The notes under the pieces: generated by a model
The model's database searches: none
What the model saw: only the letters and a program-made list of their open reading frames with translations
Told to the model about the DNA's origin: nothing
Origin: an uncultured Paracoccaceae bacterium
GTDB lineage: Bacteria; Pseudomonadota; Alphaproteobacteria; Rhodobacterales; Rhodobacteraceae
Direction: 5' to 3'
Assembly (NCBI GenBank): GCA_947493255.1
Contig: CANLQK010000003.1
Location: 1 to 64,000 of the forward strand
DNA length: 64,000 nt
Shown here: positions 8,679 through 17,741 of the stretch, in pieces
How positions within the stretch are numbered: the stretch's first letter is position 1
How the letters are laid out: every line of letters begins with the position of its first letter
Translations under genes and position numbers: made by a program

Positions 8679-10069
8679 CAGTCGCCTGCTTTGATAGCAA
8701 AGCTGTCGACGTAAGCTTCTGGCTGATCAGGGTCGAAAGTTTTGCCCATAATCGTGTGCGACTTGTAGTTTTCTGCCGGTGCGTCGTAGCCAAGATCGGT
8801 CATGACTTTGCGCGCATCGGTAGCCAGATAGACCTGCTCTGCGATGCCTTTGTAATCCACTTCGCCTTCGATATAGCCCCACCGCTTCATCTGCGTCAGG
8901 ATCCACACGCCCATGGATTGCCATGGGAAGGGGTCAAAATCGATGCGGTCAGGTACCCGCTGTACGGCGCCCAGACCATCGGCATAAGTGCCCGTAAGAA
9001 CCTGTTCGATGACGGTGACCGGTTGGTTGAGGTAGTTCGTCGGCGCGATGGCCTCCGAAATCTCTGACCGGTTGTCAGGGTTGGACGCGTATTGCGTGGC
9101 GTCGATGATCGACTTGAGCAATGCGCCATAAGTATTGGGTAGTTCAGTCGCGAAGGACTGGGGGGCCGCGAAGGCACAGCAGGGGTGACCTTCCCAGATT
9201 TCCTTGGTGAGGATGTGAATAAAGCCGATACCCTCATAAACCGCACGCTGGTTGAACGGATCGGGCGACAGGTAGCCATCAAGGTTACCAGCGCGCAGGT
9301 TGGCGACCATCTCTGGCGGGGGCACAACGCGGATCTGGATATCCACATCGGGGTCCAGCCCGAATTCAGCCACGTAGTAGCGCAGCAGGAAGTTATGCAT
9401 GGAGTATTCAAATGGAACACCAAACGTGAAACCTTTCCACTGGCTTGGGTCACGTTTGTCTAGGTGCTCGTTAGAAAGCACAATCGCCTGCCCGTTGATG
9501 TTTTCCACGGCGGGCATGATGTAGGGCTCAGCGACCGAGCCAGCACCCATCGTCATTGCCAACGGCATAGGTGTCAGCATGTGGGACGCGTCGTATTCAC
9601 CTGAAAGCGATTTGTCACGGGCAACAGCCCAGCCTGCAGTTTTGATAACTTGGGCGTTCAAACCGTAGCGTTCATAAAAGCCCAGTGGCTGCGCCATGAT
9701 GATCGGCGTGGCACAAGTGATCGGCACAAAGCCAATGTTCAGGTCGGTCTTTTCCGGCGGACCAAGATCATCCAGAATATTGGCCACGGCCTGTTTGACA
9801 GGAAAGACCGAGGCAAGAGCTGCCGCGAAAGACGTGCCCCCCAACATCCCCATGAACGATCGGCGCGCGATGTCATTCTGGCCGAACATCGACCGGACGA
9901 CCGCACTTTCGACGGCGCGTTCCATCATCTGCTCAGATGACATCGCTTCTGGCTCTGAATGGTTCTTATCGTGGCCGTGACCGGTCAAGCAGGTATCACA
10001 CCCGCAATCGGCACCGTGTCTCAGATCGGTCTTATCGGAAAATGGGTTTCCAAGGCTTTTTATGGTCAT
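8678..10069 (-). CDS. cynA: Cyanate/nitrate-type ABC transporter substrate-binding protein (Tat-exported)
   Basis: Periplasmic binding protein of the NrtA/CmpA family, 463 aa and first gene of the operon. The binding domain starts with DLNIGFVPITCATPIIMAQPLGFYERYG, split by typical NrtA motifs, and includes GYLSPDPFNQRAVYEG. A twin-arginine signal (ARRSFMGMLGGTSFAAALAS) begins only near residue 68. Before it lies an unusual extension rich in Cys and His (about residues 18-36, CGCDTC then HGHDKNH) that would stay in the cytoplasm until export or be cleaved with the signal. Its role is unknown; metal binding is a guess. Cyanate is inferred as ligand from the cyanase in the operon. Confidence 0.85.
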   Translation of the reverse strand: MTIKSLGNPFSDKTDLRHGADCGCDTCLTGHGHDKNHSEPEAMSSEQMMERAVESAVVRSMFGQNDIARRSFMGMLGGTSFAAALASVFPVKQAVANILDDLGPPEKTDLNIGFVPITCATPIIMAQPLGFYERYGLNAQVIKTAGWAVARDKSLSGEYDASHMLTPMPLAMTMGAGSVAEPYIMPAVENINGQAIVLSNEHLDKRDPSQWKGFTFGVPFEYSMHNFLLRYYVAEFGLDPDVDIQIRVVPPPEMVANLRAGNLDGYLSPDPFNQRAVYEGIGFIHILTKEIWEGHPCCAFAAPQSFATELPNTYGALLKSIIDATQYASNPDNRSEISEAIAPTNYLNQPVTVIEQVLTGTYADGLGAVQRVPDRIDFDPFPWQSMGVWILTQMKRWGYIEGEVDYKGIAEQVYLATDARKVMTDLGYDAPAENYKSHTIMGKTFDPDQPEAYVDSFAIKAGD

Positions 10070-10191
10070 GTCCGTCTCCTGTCATTGGTTGACAACAAAG
10101 TTCCACGCCAAACAGCAGCAAGGAAGACCTTCTGCCAAATGCCTTCAAAGCGGGTTGGGTCTGAATTTATTGGTTAATTTTTGAGCGAACG

Positions 10192-10224
10192 TTACGAATT
10201 TTCGTAAGTTACGGGATTTCGTAA
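10192..10224. promoter_or_regulatory. Two tandem palindromes between cynA and the NtrC-type regulator
   Basis: TTACGAATTTTCGTAA (10192-10207) is an inverted repeat with 7-base arms and a 2-base spacer. One base later TTACGGGATTTCGTAA (10209-10224) repeats the outer half-sites with a diverged centre. The period is 17 bases. The pair lies 37 bases before the regulator's ATG and about 123 bases upstream of the cynA start, well placed as an enhancer-type site for cynA and an autoregulatory site for the regulator. The Fis-type C-terminus of the regulator is the likely binder; this is inferred. Confidence 0.7.
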
Positions 10225-10260
10225 TTTGGTAGAGCCCACAGAGACCTCATCATCAGTTCT

Positions 10261-12105
10261 ATGCTTGATGAAACCGAATCCGCCCATCTGATCGCCCATC
10301 ATCCGATGCCCACGATCATGTTCGACACCAATGTCGACAAGGTCGTGGCCGCCAATGACGCGGGGCGTGCCTTGCTAGGGGAAGCAACGCTGTCGGGGCC
10401 ATTGTCCAGCCGGATGGAAAATGACTATGCCGCTGCTGCTGTATTTTTCGATGCAGTTGCGCATTACGGTACCTATGTCGACCGTAGCCTCTCGTTGATA
10501 GGGGCGAACGGCGTTGCTTTGCGGCTTGAGACCCATGGTGCCCAACTCAAATCGGGCTTGGTGATGCTCAGCTTTCTGGACCTCGACAAACATGACCGTC
10601 GCAATCAGCAAGCGGAACGGGAAGCCCACCAAAATGCGGGGTTGTCCCAATGGCAAAATATCTATGGTTTCTTTCGCGAGGTCGAAGCCCAGAACCATCT
10701 GATCCTCGAGGCGGCTGGTGAAGGCATCTACGGCATAAACGCGAAAGGACAGGCCACATTCGTGAACCGCGCAGCGCAAGAGATGTTGGGCTGGTCGTCC
10801 GACGATTTGATCGGGCGCGAATTACATTCGATCATCCACCACAAACGATTATGCGGCGATCACTTTCCCGCCCATGAATGCCCGATCTACAAATCTTTCC
10901 GCCGCGACGAGACCATGCGCGTGGATGATGATGTGTTCTGGCGGAAGGATGGCAAACCGATCCTTGTGGAATATGTCTCAACCCCGATCTACGACCACGA
11001 TGTGCTGGCTGGGGCCGTGGTGATTTTTCGAGATGTAACCGAACGAAAGGAAAACGAACGCAGGCTGCGTGATGCGTTGGCGCAGGTCGAAGACCTGAAG
11101 GTAAAGCTGCAGCAGGAAAACGAATACCTTCTTACCGAAATCCGGTCCGCGCGGTCCCACACCGGCGTGATTGGCGTGTCACCCGCGATCAAATCGCTGA
11201 ACGCCCAGATCGATCTTGCCGCGCGAAGTGATGCACACGTGCTTGTTTCTGGCCCGTCTGGGTCCGGCAAAAACATGACCGCCTCGGCGATCCACGAAGC
11301 AAGCGATCGTCAGCACCGACCGCTGGTGCGCATCAACTGTGATCAGAAGAAGGCGGCAGATCTGGAAGCGGAGCTCTTTGGGTATCGCCGCGGCGCCTTT
11401 GCGGGGGCCGCGCGGGATGTGACGGGCAAATTGCTCATGGCACACAATGGGACCCTGCATCTAGACGAAGTCGCGACCCTACCTGCAAAAGTGCAAGCCA
11501 GCCTATACGATGTTCTGCAAGCGGGCCATTTCCGGCGTCTAGGCGACGGCGCTGATATTCCCGTTGCGGCCAAAGTCGTCGCTACTACAAGCTATGATCT
11601 GCTGGCGGAAGTGCGCGCTGGGCGGTTCCGTCAAGACCTCTATTTCGCCCTGAACGTGCTTCCGATTATGACCGAACCGCTCATGAACCGGCCCGAAGAC
11701 ATCCCTTATCTCGCGCGGCATTTTCTTGATCGCACGATGCAGCGTCTGCGCTTGCCAAAGATGACGCTGACCAAAGCCAACATCGAAACGCTGCAATCCT
11801 ATGGCTGGCCAGGAAATGTCCGCGAGTTGGAAAACGTGATTGAACGTACGGCCATCCTTGCGCAGGGCGGCCGTCTACAGTTCGACATCCAAAGAGGTCA
11901 GTCAGACGCCCCAATAGAAACAAACCGAGTGCTGACCCAGAAAGAACTGCGGCAGTTGGAAATCAAAAACTTTGAAGCTGCACTGCGCCGTGCAAAGGGA
12001 AAGATTTCCGGCAAATCCGGTGCGGCGGCGATCCTCGGACTTGCCCCAACAACGGCATATTCAAAGGTCAAGTCGCTGGGCATCCAGGTGGACCAATTCT
12101 CATAG
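10261..12105 (+). CDS. NtrC-family transcriptional activator with PAS domain and altered GAFTGA loop
   Basis: A 614 aa regulator: divergent N-terminal sensory region (1-110), PAS domain (about 143-260, with a Cys/His motif CGDHFPAHECPIY), coiled linker, AAA+ domain (about 300-530) and Fis-type helix-turn-helix at the end (GAAAILGLAPTTAYSKVKSLG). Walker A is GPSGSGKN (331-338) and Walker B LHLDEV. The sigma54-contacting loop, normally GAFTGA, is GAFAGA at 378-383. In this family the Thr is critical for sigma54 engagement, and R. capsulatus NtrC, which lacks the motif, works with sigma70. It is divergent from the cyanate operon and probably controls it. There is no receiver domain, so a ligand signal through PAS is likely. 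Confidence 0.88.
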   Translation: MLDETESAHLIAHHPMPTIMFDTNVDKVVAANDAGRALLGEATLSGPLSSRMENDYAAAAVFFDAVAHYGTYVDRSLSLIGANGVALRLETHGAQLKSGLVMLSFLDLDKHDRRNQQAEREAHQNAGLSQWQNIYGFFREVEAQNHLILEAAGEGIYGINAKGQATFVNRAAQEMLGWSSDDLIGRELHSIIHHKRLCGDHFPAHECPIYKSFRRDETMRVDDDVFWRKDGKPILVEYVSTPIYDHDVLAGAVVIFRDVTERKENERRLRDALAQVEDLKVKLQQENEYLLTEIRSARSHTGVIGVSPAIKSLNAQIDLAARSDAHVLVSGPSGSGKNMTASAIHEASDRQHRPLVRINCDQKKAADLEAELFGYRRGAFAGAARDVTGKLLMAHNGTLHLDEVATLPAKVQASLYDVLQAGHFRRLGDGADIPVAAKVVATTSYDLLAEVRAGRFRQDLYFALNVLPIMTEPLMNRPEDIPYLARHFLDRTMQRLRLPKMTLTKANIETLQSYGWPGNVRELENVIERTAILAQGGRLQFDIQRGQSDAPIETNRVLTQKELRQLEIKNFEAALRRAKGKISGKSGAAAILGLAPTTAYSKVKSLGIQVDQFS

Positions 12106-12489
12106 GCGGGAATTGAAAGGCAAACAAATGTGTTGGGACCAATTAGGCCTAAGATTAACGATCACTTTTCATCTCATTCCAAAAAATACTGCGCCCTTCA
12201 CCAAGCTCTGCTTCGAGAGACAAAGCAACCCGCAGAGGTCATAAACTTAATGGTCGGATTAAGTTGGGCCTATCAGCGATATTCCCAAGACGTCACGGTT
12301 TTTGAGGAATGCAAAGTCAACGTGGATCATAAGTTAGCCCCCGCCGATGTGGCTCCGCTTACCATTCACAGCACGACTATTTGGACAATGCTAATGGATA
12401 ATCTAAAGAGGTTGCAGTGCAAACTTCAATTCGGGATCTGGTACCAGTTGAAAATTCGGTTCGAATGCGATGCCGTAAATCGCCTTGGT
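12106..12489. other. Gene-free stretch between convergent genes
   Basis: About 380 bases between the NtrC-type gene and the end of the AraC-type gene. ORFs at 11972-12244 and 12130-12573 lack recognisable domains, have odd composition, and the second runs into the convergent AraC gene. I see no terminator hairpin with a T-run. It may be decayed coding sequence. Confidence 0.5.
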
Positions 12490-13500
12490 TTAGGTCGTGG
12501 GGGCTTCTCTATGCCGTGCTGGTGTAGTTTGGTACCAGCGATAGAATGCCCTATAAAAAGCACCCTCTTCTGAGTATCCAACGGCTTGTGAAATGTCAGA
12601 AATCGAAAGCTCCGTCCGCGAGAGCAGTGCCGTTGCGCGGTTGCGCCGTTGTTCGTCCTTTAGCTGCAAGACTGAATGGCCTGCATCTTTCAGCATGCGA
12701 TGAAGGGTAGAGCGGGACATGCCAAGTTGGTCAGCAATGCCGTTTGCATCGGGCCATTTTTGAGGCGGTCCACTTAGGCATTTTTCGACAATAACGTGTT
12801 TCAAACCTTCTGTATCTCTGTACCCGCGCAGGAACGCTTCGGGCAGTGTGCGTAGGAAACTTTTCAGTTCATACTCTGTGCGTTCTGCGCGTTGAGTTAG
12901 GTATTTTCTGTCAAAAACCAGTCGTGCAATGGGAGCGTTGAAAACGACGGGGACTCCAAAGAAGTCGCGGTAATCGTTTTGGCCCTCTGGTTCGGGGCAG
13001 GGGAACGAGACCGATTTGATGGGGATGCGTTCCTTTGCTGACCAACAATTGAAACCATGTAGAATGAGGAAAAATGCACGGTAGGTGAAGGCACCGTGTG
13101 GAGCTTGTGAGTGATTCAACTCGATTACACAATTAGGCCCTATTGTACGCATCGTTCCAAAGGGTTCATCTAGCACAATGCGCAAAAAACGAAGCGTTCG
13201 GTTGATTGCAACTTCTAAGGTTTCAGCCCCTCTGATTGCGTGGCCTAGTAGGGTTGTACTTCCTGGGCGCATGGGGCGTTGGCCCAGTCCGAAAAACTCA
13301 TCGCGCATTTGGAGTGAAAGGGTTAGCCAGATCCGGCCAAATTCTTCAGTGCTCAACCTTTCTAAACGGTCAGGTGAAACACGGGCGTCTTGCAATAGTT
13401 TTGAAATATCTATTCCCGAATTCCGCGCGCAGGTAAGCGCCTCGTCAACGAAAATTGAGGCAACTGGGCGGGACGGAAGGCGGCTATCATTATGTATCAT
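12490..13500 (-). CDS. AraC-family transcriptional regulator
   Basis: About 336 aa. The N-terminal part (about 10-200) fits the arabinose-binding-like sensor domain of OruR/ArgR-like AraC proteins (GQRPMRPGSTTLLGHAI, EPEGQNDYRDFFGVPV split by variable sequence). The C-terminal AraC helix-turn-helix pair includes IADQLGMSRSTLHRMLKDAGH and ISDISQAVGYSEEGAFYRAF. I prefer the ATG at 13500 (MIHNDSRL) over the GTG at 13521; neither has a strong Shine-Dalgarno. It is divergent from the valine/isoleucine operon beginning at 13596, with under 100 bases between, so it most likely regulates that operon in response to a branched-chain intermediate. The ligand is unknown. Confidence 0.88.
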   Translation of the reverse strand: MIHNDSRLPSRPVASIFVDEALTCARNSGIDISKLLQDARVSPDRLERLSTEEFGRIWLTLSLQMRDEFFGLGQRPMRPGSTTLLGHAIRGAETLEVAINRTLRFLRIVLDEPFGTMRTIGPNCVIELNHSQAPHGAFTYRAFFLILHGFNCWSAKERIPIKSVSFPCPEPEGQNDYRDFFGVPVVFNAPIARLVFDRKYLTQRAERTEYELKSFLRTLPEAFLRGYRDTEGLKHVIVEKCLSGPPQKWPDANGIADQLGMSRSTLHRMLKDAGHSVLQLKDEQRRNRATALLSRTELSISDISQAVGYSEEGAFYRAFYRWYQTTPARHREAPTT

Positions 13501-13595
13501 CTTGGTCCAACAATCTGACACTATTGATACCTAAAGCAAGTGCTATAAATGCCAGACTGCCGATGATGGTTGGTTCTTCGTGGAGGAAGTAAGTG

Positions 13596-14345
13596 ATGGA
13601 CACAAAGGCGATTGTGATTTCCGGCGCAGCATCTGGGCTCGGGAAATCTGTGATGGAATATCTAGCGGTGCATGAATGCCGCGTCGCTGCCATGGATTTG
13701 GAACCTGTGGCGAAGGACCATCTACCAAAGGGTTGTGCATCGTATCGCTGTGACGTTTCGGATGCTGCCGCTGTGAAATCTGCGGTGGCGCAAATCGCCA
13801 AGGATTTTGATGGTATTTCTGGACTTGTATGTTGTGCAGGAATTGCACCAGGGGCAAAACTGGTTGGGAAAGACGGGCCTCATGACGCTGACCTTTTTGC
13901 AAAGGTCCTTTCGGTAAACGTTTTGGGGACGTTCCATTTGATGGCGGAGTGTGGCGCCTTGATGCAATCGAATGCTCCAGATGAGGACGGCCAACGAGGT
14001 GTTATCGTAACCACTGCATCAGTCGCTGCTTTCGAAGGTCAGATCGGGCAGGTTGCATATGCCGCGTCTAAAGGTGCGGTCGCAGCGATGACATTGCCGG
14101 CGGCCAGAGAATTGGCGCGATCTGGAATACGCGTGGCTTCGATAGCGCCTGGCGTTTTCGATACCCCAATGATGCAAGGCATGCCGGAAGAGGTTCGCGC
14201 TTCGATCGCGGCAACTGTGCCGTTCCCACCAAAGATCTGTGACCCAAAAGACTTCGCTAGTTTGGTGCACCATATTTTTACCAATAAGACCTTGAACGGC
14301 GAGGTCATCCGATTGGATGGCGCGCTGCGCATGGCCGCCAAATAG
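13596..14345 (+). CDS. SDR-family 3-hydroxyacyl-CoA dehydrogenase (2-methyl-3-hydroxybutyryl-CoA type)
   Basis: Short-chain dehydrogenase of 249 aa: NAD-binding GAASGLGK near the N-terminus, CCAGIAPG in place of NNAG, catalytic Ser in TTASVAAFEG and YAASK with catalytic Tyr and Lys. The sequence resembles the HSD17B10 type II 3-hydroxyacyl-CoA dehydrogenases that oxidise 2-methyl-3-hydroxybutyryl-CoA in isoleucine breakdown (GVFDTPMMQGMP fits that group). A GGAGG lies 9 bases before the ATG at 13596; the GTG at 13593 is an alternative. It is first in the operon, 9 bases before the thiolase that would use its product. The substrate is inferred from family and neighbours. Confidence 0.82.
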   Translation: MDTKAIVISGAASGLGKSVMEYLAVHECRVAAMDLEPVAKDHLPKGCASYRCDVSDAAAVKSAVAQIAKDFDGISGLVCCAGIAPGAKLVGKDGPHDADLFAKVLSVNVLGTFHLMAECGALMQSNAPDEDGQRGVIVTTASVAAFEGQIGQVAYAASKGAVAAMTLPAARELARSGIRVASIAPGVFDTPMMQGMPEEVRASIAATVPFPPKICDPKDFASLVHHIFTNKTLNGEVIRLDGALRMAAK

Positions 14346-14354
14346 GAAGCTGAT

Positions 14355-15545
14355 ATGAACGATCCAATTGTAATTTTGTCTGCGAAGCGGACGCCAATGG
14401 GGGGGCTTGGCGGTGAGCTGTCTTCGATGACGGCCGCTCAGCTCGGTGCAGTCGCGTCTAAGGCCGCCGTAACCGAAGCTGGTATCGTGGCAAGTGATGT
14501 TGACGAAGTGATATTCGGCAACGTGCTGGGCGCGGGACAGGGTCAAGCACCTGCGCGGCAAGTGGCGTTGGGTGCTGGATTGCTAGAAAGTGCTGTCGCA
14601 ACGACAGTGAACAAGATGTGTGGGTCGGGGATGAAGGCCGCGATGTTGGCGCATGATTTGTTGATGTCTGGATCAATTGACTTGGCCTTGGCTGGAGGCA
14701 CGGAGAGCATGTCAAATGCGCCGTATTTGCTGCCAAAGGTGCGTGATGGTTTGCGCATGGGGCATAGTGTGACACAGGATCATATGTTTCTGGACGGGTT
14801 AGAAGACGCGTATGAAAAAGGCACCTTGATGGGCGCTTTTGCTGAACGGTGTGCATCTGACTATCAGTTTACCCGAGCAGCGCAGGACGCTTACGCAATT
14901 GCATCTTTAGAACGTACGTTGGCAGCCGAAGCCAGTGGTGCCTTTGCTGCAGAGATTGCGCAGACAGACGTTGTGACACGCAAGGCGACAATGCACGTTA
15001 ACAGTGACGAGCAACCGCGCAACGCCCGCCCTGAAAAGATCCCACAGTTGAAACCAGCCTTCGCGAAGGACGGCACCGTTACGGCGGCAAATGCGTCTTC
15101 TATTTCTGACGGTGCGGCTGCGCTTGTTCTGACGCGTGCGTCAGTTGCCGAAGCGCGGGGGCTGATGCCATTAGCCAAAATAACCGGACACGCCAGCCAT
15201 GGTGTTGCGCCTGACAAGTTTCCAATTGCGCCGATTGGTGCCGTTGAAAAGCTACTGGCAAGGACGCAAACTACGCTTGATGATTACGGGTTATTTGAAG
15301 TGAACGAGGCGTTCGCGGTCGTGGCGATGGCGGCGATGCAGACGCTTGGGGTTCCGCACGAAAAAATGAACGTGAATGGTGGCGCCTGCGCCCTTGGGCA
15401 CCCGATTGGGGCGTCTGGCGCGCGCATCATGGTGACCTTGTTACATGCAATGCGCGCCCGAAATGTACAGCGTGGCATGGCCGCAATTTGCATTGGTGGT
15501 GGCGAAGCGACGGCGATAGGCATTGAATTGATGGAGCAGACATGA
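14355..15545 (+). CDS. Acetyl-CoA C-acyltransferase (thiolase)
   Basis: Thiolase II family, 396 aa, full length. Active-site Cys lies in [10 protein letters not shown], the His in [18 protein letters not shown] (here split by context), and the final Cys in [10 protein letters not shown]. In this operon it probably cleaves 2-methylacetoacetyl-CoA to acetyl-CoA and propionyl-CoA, the last isoleucine step. General acetoacetyl-CoA thiolase activity is equally possible from sequence. It follows the SDR gene closely and its stop overlaps the acyl-CoA dehydrogenase start by ATGA. Confidence 0.9.
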   Translation: MNDPIVILSAKRTPMGGLGGELSSMTAAQLGAVASKAAVTEAGIVASDVDEVIFGNVLGAGQGQAPARQVALGAGLLESAVATTVNKMCGSGMKAAMLAHDLLMSGSIDLALAGGTESMSNAPYLLPKVRDGLRMGHSVTQDHMFLDGLEDAYEKGTLMGAFAERCASDYQFTRAAQDAYAIASLERTLAAEASGAFAAEIAQTDVVTRKATMHVNSDEQPRNARPEKIPQLKPAFAKDGTVTAANASSISDGAAALVLTRASVAEARGLMPLAKITGHASHGVAPDKFPIAPIGAVEKLLARTQTTLDDYGLFEVNEAFAVVAMAAMQTLGVPHEKMNVNGGACALGHPIGASGARIMVTLLHAMRARNVQRGMAAICIGGGEATAIGIELMEQT

Positions 15546-16687
15546 TTTTGGACGAAACCCAAACCGCAATCCGTGATATGGCTCGCCAATTTGCCAAGGT
15601 AGAGCTCTGGCCAGGAGCAGAAGACCGCGATCGTGAAGCACGCTTCCCGAAAGCGGAGCTTGCCAAGATGGGAGAACTTGGTTTTTTGGGGATGCAAGTG
15701 CCCGAAGAATACGGTGGGTTTGACGCAGATTTTGTTAGCTACGCCAGTGTCGTTGAAGAGATTGCCGCCGGCGACGGCGCTTGTTCGACGATCCTTTCTG
15801 TCCATAGTTCGGTTGGCTGCGGCCCGATCCGCGATTATGGGACAGAGGCGCAAAAGCAAGCCTATTTGCCGAAACTGGCCAGTGGTGAATGGATCGGTGG
15901 GTTTGCGTTGACCGAACCGCAGGCGGGGTCAGACGCGTCTAACTTGCGCACGACGGCCGTGCGGGATGGTGACCACTATGTGCTCAATGGTGCGAAGCAA
16001 TTCATAACGTCTGGCAAAAACGGGAACCTGATTATCGTCTTCGCAGTGACTGACAAGGCAGCGGGTAAACGCGGCATTAGCGCATTTCTTGTAGAAACAA
16101 ACACCCCTGGATACGAGGTTGTCCGAGTCGAGAAAAAGCTTGGCATTCATTCATCGGACACCTGCCAAATTGCATTTGAAAACATGCGTATCCCAGCAGA
16201 AAACTTGTTGGGTGAAGAGGGGCAAGGGTACAAGATCGCTTTGGCAAATCTAGAAAGCGGGCGCATAGGAATTGCAGCGCAGGCCGTTGGAATGGCGCGC
16301 AGTGCGTTTGAATACGCCCGTGACTATGCCGTTGACAGGCAGGCGTTTGGCAAGCCGATTTTTGACAATCAAGGTATCTCATTCCAACTGGCGGATATGG
16401 ACACCCAGCTCGAAGCTGCACGTCAAATGGTGTTTCACGCGGCCAGCCTGAAAGATGCAGGAAAGCCCTGTTTGCGTGAAGCATCGATGGCAAAGCTTTT
16501 CACATCGGAAGTGGCGGAAAAGGTTTGCAGTCAAGCAATACAAATTTTGGGTGGATACGGGTTTTTGGCCGATCATCCTGTCGAACGGATATACAGAGAT
16601 GCCCGCATTTGCCAAATTTACGAAGGCACCAGTGAAATCCAGCGGTTGGTAATTGCACGGACAATAAGATCTGATGCAGCAGGATGA
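15542..16687 (+). CDS. Acyl-CoA dehydrogenase (isobutyryl-/2-methylbutyryl-CoA type)
   Basis: Flavoprotein dehydrogenase of 381 aa with the usual three parts: N-terminal helices, the beta domain ([25 protein letters not shown]) and the C-terminal helical domain. The catalytic base is in [18 protein letters not shown], where Glu sits in the YEG position, as in short-chain and isobutyryl-CoA dehydrogenases and unlike isovaleryl-CoA dehydrogenase. FAD accepts two electrons that go to ETF. With the hydrolase and dehydrogenase downstream it most likely acts on isobutyryl-CoA from valine, perhaps also 2-methylbutyryl-CoA. The ATGA overlap couples it to the thiolase. Confidence 0.9.
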   Translation: MILDETQTAIRDMARQFAKVELWPGAEDRDREARFPKAELAKMGELGFLGMQVPEEYGGFDADFVSYASVVEEIAAGDGACSTILSVHSSVGCGPIRDYGTEAQKQAYLPKLASGEWIGGFALTEPQAGSDASNLRTTAVRDGDHYVLNGAKQFITSGKNGNLIIVFAVTDKAAGKRGISAFLVETNTPGYEVVRVEKKLGIHSSDTCQIAFENMRIPAENLLGEEGQGYKIALANLESGRIGIAAQAVGMARSAFEYARDYAVDRQAFGKPIFDNQGISFQLADMDTQLEAARQMVFHAASLKDAGKPCLREASMAKLFTSEVAEKVCSQAIQILGGYGFLADHPVERIYRDARICQIYEGTSEIQRLVIARTIRSDAAG

Positions 16688-16691
16688 TACA

Positions 16692-17741
16692 ATGACTGAT
16701 AACAACGACATCATTTTGCGCAAGGAAGGGCGCGCTGGGCGGGTCACACTCAATAGGCCGGACGCGCTCAACGCGTTGACTGCGTATATGTCGGTAGCCC
16801 TTGAAGCCGCGCTTGATGATTGGCGTCATGATGCCGAAGTAGAATTGGTTGTGGTGGATGCCACAGGGCCGAAGGCATTTTGTGCCGGAGGCGATATTGC
16901 CGATCTGTATGCGCGTGGGTGTGCGGGGGATTTTGAATTTGGTCGTGCGTTCTGGGAACAGGAATACCGCCTTAACCTAAAAATTTCGACCTACCCCAAA
17001 CCCGTGGTCGTTTTCATGCATGGGTTTGTGATGGGCGGAGGCGTAGGGGTCGCTAGCCATGCGTCGCACCGCATTGTTGGCGAATGTACGAAAGTGGCAA
17101 TGCCGGAATGCGGGATTGGTTTGATGCCTGATGTTGGTGGGAGTTTCCTACTGGGACGTGCGCCTGGCGAGGCCGGTGTCTATCTTGGTTTGACGGGCAC
17201 CCGCATGGGGCCTGCAGATTCCATTTATGCGACTTTTGCGGATCATTTCGTGCCTAAAGCGGACTGGGAAACACTGAAAGCTCGTTTGATTGCGGATGCC
17301 GATATTGGAGCGATTTTAGCGGCAGAACAAACCGCACCAGACGGCACACTGGCAACGGACGCCGAACTGATAGACGAGCTTTTTGGCAGCAAAACGGTAC
17401 CCGAGATTGTCAATGCGCTCTCTGAGAGTGAGGCCGAATTTGCAGCAACCGCTCAGAAAAAAATCGCCAAGGGTGCACCCTTGGCAGTCGCTTGTGCACT
17501 TGTGAGTATTCGGAAAGCTCGGGCAGGGGACCTAAAGAAAGCGTTACAACAAGAATTTCGGTTTGCGTATCGCTGCCAAGAGCAGGGTGATTTCCTTGAA
17601 GGTATACGCGCGCAAATCATCGATCGTGATTTTTCCCCGAAATGGCAACATAAAGGGGCGGACGTGCCACCTCATGATATTGAGCATATGCTGGACGATC
17701 TTGGCCTACACGAATGGACAGAAATAGGAGATGCGCCATGA
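16692..17741 (+). CDS. 3-hydroxyisobutyryl-CoA hydrolase (enoyl-CoA hydratase/isomerase family)
   Basis: Crotonase-fold protein of about 349 aa, longer than plain enoyl-CoA hydratases (about 260), with the C-terminal extension typical of HIBYL-CoA hydrolases (EC 3.1.2.4). Motifs include AFCAGGDIADLYARG, MGGGVGVASHASHRI and MPECGIGLMPDVGGSFLL; the Glu and Asp of the last one match the hydrolase active site. I chose the ATG at 16692 because AGGA lies 8 bases before it; the track start at 16674 lies inside the previous gene. It frees 3-hydroxyisobutyrate for the next gene's enzyme, which fits valine degradation. Confidence 0.9.
   Translation: MTDNNDIILRKEGRAGRVTLNRPDALNALTAYMSVALEAALDDWRHDAEVELVVVDATGPKAFCAGGDIADLYARGCAGDFEFGRAFWEQEYRLNLKISTYPKPVVVFMHGFVMGGGVGVASHASHRIVGECTKVAMPECGIGLMPDVGGSFLLGRAPGEAGVYLGLTGTRMGPADSIYATFADHFVPKADWETLKARLIADADIGAILAAEQTAPDGTLATDAELIDELFGSKTVPEIVNALSESEAEFAATAQKKIAKGAPLAVACALVSIRKARAGDLKKALQQEFRFAYRCQEQGDFLEGIRAQIIDRDFSPKWQHKGADVPPHDIEHMLDDLGLHEWTEIGDAP

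Noticed and set aside
10070-10190. Sigma54 -24/-12 promoter for cynA
   Set aside because: The nearest candidate, TGGCGTGGAACTTTGTT on the minus strand, has the wrong GG-to-GC spacing and lacks the -12 GC.
12130-12573. 147-aa plus-strand ORF after the NtrC-type gene
   Set aside because: Starts with GTG, has no domain I recognise, odd residue mix, and runs 80 bases into the convergent AraC-family gene.
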